Positions 56,291 through 64,000 of a stretch of DNA of 64,000 bases are shown here, in pieces (position 1 is the first letter of the stretch; each line of letters begins with the position of its first letter). The position numbers and the translations under genes were made by a program. The notes beneath the pieces are model-generated. The model saw nothing but the letters and a program-made list of their open reading frames with translations, did no database searches and was not told the origin of the DNA. Source of the DNA: Stomorhina lunata (taxonomy: Eukaryota; Arthropoda; Insecta; Diptera; Rhiniidae); NCBI GenBank assembly GCA_933228675.1, contig OW121741.1, forward strand, positions 71,932,629 through 71,996,628, in the 5' to 3' direction.

Positions 56291-56652
56291 ATCTGTTAAA
56301 TAAATTAAAAATGTAACAGGTTAGTTACACAGAAAAAAAGTTATAAAGCTTTTTGTTTTTAGTAGCAGCCTTCATCAGCCACCCTGTATATATCGGGTTA
56401 TCCATTTTGCGGTTTCAAAAGTGAACGTAAATAAAACAGATATAAAATATTTTTTTCATGATATTTATTTTTTATTATAAAGTTTGAACGTTGACATTAT
56501 GTGTAAAACACTACATCATTTAAATGTCCACCACGTGAAATGTTCCAAGCACTGATTCTCTTGAGGTAATTTTCGACCACTTTTTGACACATATGGCTCA
56601 AATACCGCCTAATATTTGAGCCATAACTTGACGAATGTTGGTTTTTAAGTGC

Positions 56653-58261
56653 TCAAGAGTTAAAGGTATATCTGCATAAACACGATCTTTCGCGTAGCCC
56701 CACGTCTATTGGTGTCAAATCGCATGATCTTGGTGGCCAGTTGATATCGCCACGACGAGAAATTCGCTGGAGTTGTGTGGCATGTGACACCGTCTTGTTG
56801 AAACCACATATTCTCCAAGTCGTATTCTTTAATAGCAGACAAAAAAAAGGTCTTTTATCATATGACCATAACGCTCCGAATTCACGTAATCGACACATTC
56901 GGGTCTTCGGCAACACTTTCACTCACACCAGCGATATTTTCAGCGGGACGAGCAAAACGATGAAACGATGAAAAAAAACGTTCGCCATACACCGAATATA
57001 AAGTATTGCTTTGAGACAGTTTCGAAAATTTTTTTTTTTATTTTTTTCGATGCACATTGGGGTCGCAAAAATACATTTTTCGTTATATCTTTGGCATTTA
57101 CAGTCGGATCTTGAAGTGTGATATATAAATGTTTTTGTCTCGAGGAGACCAATATTTTGTTTTAATAGTGATTGGTCTCAGAAATCCGGTTATAAATTTT
57201 TCCATCATATCTCAGTTCCTACCGCACTTATGTACCTCCCTAATATCAAAAAATTAAGCTCTTAAAAAATAGTTAAACCTTTACTAAGGAAAATTTTTGA
57301 TAACTCCAACCGAACTATTAAAAACAAGGAATTTTTGTTTTTGCGGCACATTGTGGTCGCCAAAATACATTTTTCGTTATATCTTCGCCATTTACAGTTG
57401 AATCTTTAAGTTTTTTATGTCGATGTTTTTGTCTAAAGAAGGCCGAACATTTGACGAATGCCTACCGTTGCTTTATTTCTTGCTGATAGAATCTTTGTAT
57501 AACCATCTGAACATACTAGCGGATTTTCGTCTGTTATCATCGACAACAAAATATTCTCAGGGTGGAAAAAGTAGGCGTTATTTTCTATGAGCCGACGAAG
57601 GATCTGTTGAACGTCGTCCGAAGATATAACCAAAAATGTATTTTAGCGATCCCAATGTGCGGCAAAACGAAAATTGCTTGTTTTTAATAGTTCGGTTGGA
57701 ATTATCGAAAAACCTCCTTAGTAAAAGTATAACGATTTTTTAAGAGCTTTAATTTTGCGATATTAGGGTGGTACATTAGGGTGGTAAGTGGTAAGTGAGA
57801 TCTGATTAATAAATACAACAATTGGATATTTGAGAACAATGACTATTAAAGCAAAACATTGGACTCCTCGAGACAAAAACATCGGTATACCACACTTTAA
57901 GATCCGACTGTTAATGCCGAAGATATAACGAAAAATGTATTTTGGCGACCCCAATGTGCGGCGAAAAAAATAAAAAAAAAATTTCGAAACTTACAACTAT
58001 TCTTTATATTCTGTGATGTACGGCGAACTTTTGTTTTTCTTCCACATTAGTCGAGACGCTCTAATGCACAGGCCATACAATATTTGTAACCGCTCCAGTC
58101 TCTTCAAATTTCTTTACAATTTTGCCAATTGTTTGCGTAGTTCGACGATTATGTAAACCATAATCTCCTTTTAAAGCACGATACGTGGCTGTTGCAGAAT
58201 CACAATTTTTGTGGTACGTTTTGATCATTTTTGTGCGTTGTGTAATACGTAAGCTTTCCAT
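56653..58261 (-). pseudogene. DD41D transposase remnant, split
   Basis: The N-terminus (from 58261) reads MESLRITQRTKMIKTYHKNC and then ALKGDYGLHNRRTTQTIGKI. After the inserted palindrome, the C-terminal half has NMWFQQDGVTCHTT with the second catalytic Asp, and in another frame RGDINWPPRSCDLTPID with the third. Much of the middle, including the first Asp region, is gone. Frame changes make it inactive. Confidence 0.8.
57030..57965. mobile_element. Nested palindrome with four copies of one terminus
   Basis: The terminus GCACATTGGGGTCGC followed by AAATACATTTTTCGTTATAT occurs four times. It points inward at about 57050 and 57345 (+) and at about 57659 and 57961 (-). The outer arms (57050-57345 and 57660-57961) are inverse copies over about 300 bp, sharing GTTTTTGTCTCGAGGAG, AAAGCTCTTAAAAAAT-like sequence and CCGAACTATTAAAAACAAG. 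The inner unit 57345-57659 has the same ends. The simplest reading is one palindromic MITE inserted in the loop of another. Confidence 0.75.
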
Positions 58262-58370
58262 TTTCGTGAATATCAGACTTTTAACTGAAAAGAAAAAAAT
58301 TGGCTAAAGAACTTAGTTTGACAGATGTCGAATTCCAGTCCTATACTTTTGAAATCACGAAATAACCCTT

Positions 58371-60239
58371 TAGATTAGTATTACATAATCGTTAGCAAGC
58401 ATAAAAAAATTGCAAGGGAATCGGTGCTGATTTGACTATAGATCCCATATAATCTCTACCATATTACAATTTCTCTTATTAGATATCCCAGTTCGATGAA
58501 ACTACTTCAAATTCCATCAAGTCTTCAAATTTGATTTTGAAATCAGAATTATTCACTTTATAAATTTGCTAATCTTTGCAATATCTCATCATGCTAGTAT
58601 TTTTCTTAAGAATTTTTCCTTTCTATTCATCTTAAAGTAATTTCTCTGTTTATAATCCTAATGTATTTGAAGTCTTTGCCTCAAGTTAAATATTTAATTA
58701 AAATTTTGCTCACAAGTGTTGAGTTGTATTTAGTTTTAATATCTGTAATTATATTGTCTATTAATTTTGAATACATACAAATACAGTTATTATTACTACT
58801 AATGCACTCAAGCAGTCACACAGATAATTTCAAATCTTTTGGCTTTCCTGAAAACTTTGTGACTACAATTTATAAAATTTAAAGTCAATAAAATGATTTC
58901 ATATTTGAAATGCAGTGAATAATTTGCAAAAAAGAGTTCCTTTTTAATTTCCGTTTCCAATTGATTTTGAAAGAAGTTGGCAAAAAAAAACTAAATGTCG
59001 GGTTATTGCTCTCTTTATTAAAATGTTATGCGAAAATTACAAAAAGAAGAGTTTGTATGGAACTAATTCACATGCATAGAACGAGTTCTTGTATATTTTT
59101 GCACTTTGGTTAAGGTGCCTTTACACTATATGCTTTTTTTTTAGGTTGACATGAAATCTACTTTATTCGAAAAATTACCTGACATTATTGTATTGGTTTT
59201 GAAAACGACAAAAAAATTAAATTGGTGTCATGAATTCCAATATTAATGTACGAGCTACATTTTCTATTGGTTTTATGTGTCACAGAAAATAATATTATTG
59301 GTTTAGTATTGGTTTAGATTTCATTTCAAAATTGGTCTATCAATTTAAAACAAAGGCGTTACTGGCCAACTGGTGCCTTTTTCGAATTAAAGATCCACTA
59401 AGAACAGATTTTTGAAAATTTGGCCCTGTGGGGGATAAAAAAGGGAAAATTCAAGAACGCTATAATTCCCAAACTAAAAACAATAGAACCAAAATTGAAA
59501 TCGAGTTTGGATCAGTTACAAAAATAATAAAAAATAACAGTACAAGTGGTAAGCACTTTTCGAAAAAAGGGGAGAAATAGAGAAAAAATATTTTTGGTAC
59601 TTTTTAGCTTTAACTTTCAAATAAAAAGAGATGGGTGAAAAGTTTACATAGCATTTTTTATCTTGTAATAAGATAAAAACAAGTTTTGGTACTTTTTGTC
59701 TTTTGTCTTTGGAATCAATGAACCGAATCGACAAACATAAAACATATCAAAAATGGGTAAATTTGTAAGGCTAGAATATTCTTTGTGTGGAGGTACTGGC
59801 AAAGCAAATGCATATCAACATATTTGTTTGCAATTTAATGAATATCGCCTGTAAGTGACAATCGTCCTTTGATTGGCTGTGGTTTGTTTCTTGGTGTAGG
59901 TAGATTACATTTTTTCCAGTCCGCAATTCGGTCATTTCATGATGTTGGGGTATATAAGCTTCATTTGTCCAAATACCTATACCACAAACATCGCAAAAAA
60001 CTGAAAATTTTTCTTCAAATAAATTTCTTTAATAATTTTTATTTGATTTTTTATGTTTCAAAAAAATTTCAAATGAAATAATAAACAATTGATTCGAACA
60101 TTTTGTTTGATTTAAAACCAATAATAACAAAACCGACTTGGTTTCATGACACCAAATATAACCAGTATTGGTTTTCAAAACCGAGAAATTTAAAAACTGA
60201 CTTGGTCTCTACGACACCCCTGTATAACTTAAATAGGAG
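58371..60239. other. Unassigned AT-rich sequence
   Basis: Short frames are present but none has a recognisable domain. Segments near 59190-59230 and 60115-60175 share TATTGGTTTTGAAAAC-like and GGTGTCATGAA-like motifs in opposite orientation, perhaps the ends of an old TIR element. Confidence 0.35.
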
Positions 60240-60410
60240 TTTTGTCACCGTCCAATCTTCCAATGTCCAATCTTCGATGATTTTTTCCAACTTTTGTCGC
60301 CGTATGTTGGTAACTACGCGGCGGATATTGTTCTCTAAGTAGTCACTCGTTTAGGGCTTATCATCGTAGACTATGGACTTCACATACCCCGTAAGGGTTC
60401 CAACAAGTTC
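60240..60410 (-). pseudogene. DD41D transposase C-terminal fragment
   Basis: On the - strand the frame gives GYVKSIVYDDKP, a stop, then SDYLENNIRRVVTNIR and KLEKIIEDWT. This is the tail of a rosa-type transposase, as in the copy at 34470. Nothing else of the element is recognisable. Confidence 0.7.
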
Positions 60411-60741
60411 AATATTAGTTGGCGGTATCTCAGGGTTTTGTTAGGTCTCCTTATCTTTCGGTTATCTTCTATCTGCCATATTTTATCAGACGATAGCGAG
60501 CGAACATTTGACTTAAATATTACTTTGCTCGATTTTGACAACTTTTATTACCGACAAAAGGGAGAATTTAATGCCGCTATAGTTTAGCTCTACTTTTCGG
60601 GATATAGCGTTATTTATGGAGGAGGTTGCGCATTAAAAATTCGCGTAAAAAAACCGTCGAAAACCGAAATTCGGCAACAAAATTATCTTTCAGAAACAGT
60701 AATTATTCTTTTAATCCGAGCAGTCGTTTTGAAATATAATA
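60411..60741. other. Unassigned, with a dispersed repeat
   Basis: The block 60598-60690 resembles 55320-55520. No gene is seen. Confidence 0.35.
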
Positions 60742-62044
60742 TCGGGTGGTTAAATTTCAAGGGCCGATGTTGATTTTGAATAAAACACAAACTATTTAGG
60801 AAATTATTGTAATTTTATTTTATTATGATATATTGGTAGTACTCAATTATGTATGGAACAAAATATCGGCCAAATGGGCGCCGCGACCATGGCGGCACAC
60901 CTTCATCCGACGGTCCAAATTTTCGATGACCCTGAGGCATAATGGAGGTTCTATGCCGTTAATGTGCCGAATTATCTCATCCTTTAGCTTTTGAATTGTT
61001 GCTGGCTTATCGACGTACACCTTTTCTTTCAAATAACCTCAAAGAAAAAGTCCAACGGTGTCAAATCACATGATCTTGGCGGCCAATTGACATCGCCATT
61101 ACGTGAGATAACACGGCCATTGAATTTGTTGCGCAAAAGAGCCATTGTTTCGTTAGCTGTGTGGCAAGTGGCACCGTCCTGCTGAAACCACGTATCGTTC
61201 ACATCCATATCTTCCAATTCGGGCCATAAAAAGTTAGGTATCATCTCACGATAGCGAACACCATTCACAGTAACTGCCTGAGCGGCCTCATTTTGGAAAA
61301 AATACGGCCCGATGATGCCGCCAGCCCATAAACCGCACCAAACAGTCACTCCTTGTAGGTGCATTGGTTTTTCGACAATCACTCTTGGATTCTCATTCGC
61401 CCAAATGCGGCAATTCTGTTTATTGAAGAATCCACTGAGGTAAAAATGTGCTTCATCACTGAAGATGATTTTCTTCGAAAATTGATTATCCACTGTTGCC
61501 ATTTCTTGCCACCATTCTGCCCATTCACGACGTTTGGAATGGTCAAGAGGCTTTAGTTCTTGAGCCAATTGCACCTTGTAAGCGTGTAAATGCAAGTCTT
61601 TATGCATAATGTTCATCAACGACGAGCGTGAGAGGTGCAATTGTTGGGCACGACGACGAGTTGAGGTGGACGGCTCTTCAGCCACACTATCGCTAACAGC
61701 AACAATATTTTCTGCAGTACGTGCTGTACGAGCATGCACTGGTGTTCTCACATCTTCCACAGACCCGGTTTGCTCGAATTTTTCCACGATTTTTGCGATT
61801 GTACGCACATTTGGACGATCAAATTGACCAAAAAAATCACGAAGTGCACGATATGCATTTTGATTTGGACGCCCATTTTCATAATAAGTCTGGATAACTT
61901 TAACACGTTGTTGGATTGTGTATCTCTCCATGGTTCCAATTGAGTAAGTCTGAAATAGAGAAATGTCAAATAAAATTCTAAAAAAAACTTGGCGTTTAGG
62001 TGTGGTTCACATTCAACATCGGCCCTTACAACTTAACCACCCTT
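60742..62044 (-). mobile_element. DD41D (rosa-type) element, both ends present
   Basis: The 1,303-bp element has inverted ends GGGTGGTTAA followed by GGGCCGATGTTGA on both sides. TA is at 60740-60741 and 62045-62046. The transposase gene fills the - strand. It is the best-preserved element in the window. Confidence 0.9.
60847..61931 (-). pseudogene. DD41D transposase, near-intact but broken once or twice
   Basis: The ATG at 61931 begins MERYTIQQRVKVIQTYYENG, a helix-turn-helix region. A second DNA-binding block follows to MHKDLHLHAYKVQL. The first Asp is in IIFSDEAHFYLSGFFNKQN, the second in TWFQQDGATCHTANETM and the third in PPRSCDLTPLDFF. Exactly 41 residues separate the second and third Asp, which defines DD41D. 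Just after LDFFF, near 61032, a one-base loss shifts the frame and a TGA stands where W is expected. The tail from 61032 reads MKEKVYVDKPATIQKLKDEI to VCRHGRGAHLADILFHT. About 360 codons in total, normal for the group. It could not give full-length transposase as it stands. Confidence 0.9.
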
Positions 62045-62211
62045 TATATTGAAATTTTTTTTTTAAATGTACAAAAATTTCCATTTTCAAAAATATTTTT
62101 TTTTTTTGGTCTTATTCGGAAAAAAACGGTGACCCCTTATATGTCGCACAAATAATATGTTTTTTAAAAAGGTTTATCAAAAAGTTTGGGACATCAAACA
62201 TTTAATTAAAA

Positions 62212-62275
62212 AGTTTTATTGTAGTGTATTGCACTAAGATCCCAATTCATTACAATTATTAAAAAAAGTCTCCGT
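62212..62275 (+). repeat. Repeat D fragment
   Basis: TTTTATTGTAGTGTATTGCA followed by CTAAGATCCCAATTCATTAC matches 411-455. Confidence 0.65.
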
Positions 62276-62998
62276 TGCATCTTCATTATCTTGCATCTTC
62301 TTCTAATAAATAATGGGATATGTTTAACCCTATCAGAATAAAGTCAAAGTTTTAGAAAAAAATTTAATGACATGCCGATAAAAAAAAACAAATAACACGA
62401 AATCCGACATGACACATAACAAAATGCATATGGTTTAAACAGTCCTAATTTGTTAAATAAACTTCTTCGACTATAAGGTTTATTTGACATATTGAAAACT
62501 GCTAAGACTAAGAGGCAAGCTATTGATTTAACATTACCGCTAAGTCAGTATAGCGTACAATGTAAGGCTGCCAGTCTGCGTTAAACTTTTTTTGGCTTAA
62601 AAATCAAAGAAATTAAATTTCCCATGATGCAATGGTTAGCGTTGCATCTGATTGTAGTTGACGCGCCGACATTTTTTACACATCAAACCTTTAAATATTC
62701 CAGATTACATTGGCAACTCCTTCAGAAAAGTCGTTAAATTGAAAGAAAAAAAAGAGGATAACAACGGAAATTGTGCAATAGCCAGCCAAAGGATGCGGAC
62801 AAAGCGGAAATGAATGTATTTTTGTAGAGGAAGACAATGAATGTCATTAGGCAAGATATTTCAATATACTCGAACATTCATATGAGGTACATATTTAAAA
62901 ATAAAAAGAATTGTGCATCGCGAGTTTGGGAACCTTAAAGGTACTTTCACAAAGAAAAAATCTTTGAAAATCATGACAGCACGCAGTATAACAAAAAG

Positions 62999-63000
<2 letters not shown>
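62276..63000. other. AT-rich, nothing recognised
   Basis: No gene, RNA or repeat boundary seen. Confidence 0.4.

Positions 63001-63055
<55 letters not shown>
63001..63055. repeat. (AT) microsatellite
   Basis: About 27 perfect AT dinucleotide units. Confidence 0.98.
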
Positions 63056-63057
<2 letters not shown>

Positions 63058-63172
63058 TTATTGTCTTCTTTAGTTAAAATAAAATGTATTATAATAATTA
63101 TTAATCTGAAACAAATTTTGTCATCATCGTCGAAAGTTTGCATAATTTCATAGGCTTGAATACACCTTTATT

Positions 63173-63260
63173 AGACCTTACACATGGGGTATTTTAAGTG
63201 TTAGCTGATGTATGTAACGCATAGAAATATTGGTCTTAGACCTGCCATTTATAGTGATTT
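63173..63260 (+). repeat. Family A fragment (A8)
   Basis: GCTGATGTATGTAACGCATA followed by GAAATATTGGTCTTAGACC matches the 5' part of copy A2. The end is lost on both sides. Confidence 0.65.
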
Positions 63261-63362
63261 ATTTTCTTGCAAAAATGTTACATTAATAAAACATGATCAT
63301 ATTCTTCGAACTTACTTATTTAAATCGCGTATATTTACAACCTGTTAAGGTCAAAGGCCGAG

Positions 63363-64000
63363 CATATTTTGAAATTTCTAGCTCTTCGATCTTATGCGCA
63401 TATTCTCCAATTTCGTAGGCCAAGTTTTAAAAGATATTTCCTCTACTTGGTCTTTCTATCGAAGTTTCAGACGTCCTCTTCTACGAGTTCCCTCGGCATC
63501 GTTTTCGAATACTTTTCTTGCTGGAGTATTTTCATCCATTGGCGCAACATGTCCCAGTCAACGGCGTCGCTACTGTTTTAGTATGTTGATGTCAGCGCAT
63601 AACTCATACAGCTCATGGCTCATTCGATGTCGATATTCATTGTTGACGGAGACGGGTCCAACGACTTTTCGTAGAATCTTTCTCTCTAAAACTCGAAGAA
63701 TAGCTTCATCTGCCTGTGCAAGTGACCATGATTCAGCACCAAATAACACAGGTAGTATAAGCATTTTGTAGATCGTAATTTTAGTTCTTACAGAGAGAGT
63801 ATTATTTCTTAGCTGTTTACTTAGAACGAAATAGCATCGATTGGCAAGTATGATTCTACGTTTGATTTCGAAGCTTATATCGTTGTGATGTTTACAACGG
63901 TACCAAGGTATACAAATTATTTTACAACCTCTAAGCTATAGTTCTCAACAGTCACATGTGATCCATTTCTAGTGGTCTCTCTGCCTGTATAAAACATCAG
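63363..64000 (-). pseudogene. Non-LTR retrotransposon, C-terminal RT fragment, runs off window
   Basis: On the - strand, going inward from the right edge: FVYLGTVV, then NRCYFVLSKQLRNNTLSVRT, KITIYKMLILPVLFGAESWS, LAQADEAILRVLERKILRKV and, in a shifted frame, LGHVAPMDENTPARKVFEND and AEGTRRRGRLKLR. This is the thumb and C-terminal part of a non-LTR reverse transcriptase of a different subfamily from the RTE copies above. Stops (TGA for W before LGHV, TAG after KLR) and frame changes mark it as dead. The catalytic core would lie beyond 64000. Confidence 0.85.

Larger units (their letters stand above)
56393..58370 (-). mobile_element. Decayed DD41D element with nested palindrome
   Basis: The left end TCGGGTTATCC plus GGTTTCAAAAGT and the right end, inverted, AAGGGTTATTTC plus GATTTCAAAAGT form imperfect terminal repeats. 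TA lies on both sides (56391-56392 and 58371-58372). Length is 1,978 bp, against about 1,300 for the copy at 60742, because about 930 bp of palindromic DNA sits inside. Confidence 0.75.

Noticed and set aside
62895..63143. 82-residue frame with a YIYIYI run
   Set aside because: It is made by the (AT) microsatellite; no domain or conserved flank.

Overview
The window looks like nuclear DNA from a fly: very AT-rich, gene-poor and full of transposon debris. The only host gene I can support is cappuccino (capu), the oocyte-polarity formin, on the + strand. A 311-codon, low-complexity first coding exon (31862-32795) joins in phase, across a 12.7 kb intron, to a conserved 161-nt exon (45478-45638). 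The FH1 and FH2 exons are not here, so the gene runs off the right edge through an intron longer than 18 kb. The capu match and the type of repeats suggest a higher (probably calyptrate) fly; that is inference, since no database search was possible.

The left part (1-31 kb) has no recognisable host exon. It holds a hAT-like miniature element with a perfect 8-bp target duplication (5172-6208), and a 2.4 kb long-inverted-repeat element with a remnant of a conserved repetitive arthropod gene between its arms (8628-11026). It also holds several members of a family whose 3' ends carry a hairpin followed by TTACTTGTTT (Helentron/INE-1-like by architecture). Two broken RTE-type retrotransposon copies lie here (18588-19677 inside such an element, and 21718-23398), with a tRNA-derived SINE, a complete but dead DD34D mariner (25772-26976) and several small palindromic MITEs.

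The capu intron (32796-45477) holds a DD41D mariner-like copy set among repeated GTGACGGACG motifs (33.6-35.6 kb). It also holds an RTE endonuclease cut apart by a SINE and a MITE (37.1-38.0 kb), and a fold-back element built on a 30-bp satellite (41.0-42.65 kb).

The right part (45.6-64 kb) is mostly palindromic DNA. It has fold-backs at 46277-46815 and 46878-47692 (the latter with an 8-bp TSD), a hAT-like MITE at 50855-51631 (8-bp TSD), and a nested four-terminus palindrome inside a decayed DD41D element (56393-58370). A DD41D element with both ends lies at 60742-62044, and a non-LTR reverse transcriptase fragment crosses the right edge.

No canonical rRNA, CRISPR array or intact transposase was found. 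The genes do not form a functional system together; what stands out is layered insertion, with several junctions dated relative to one another by target-site duplications.
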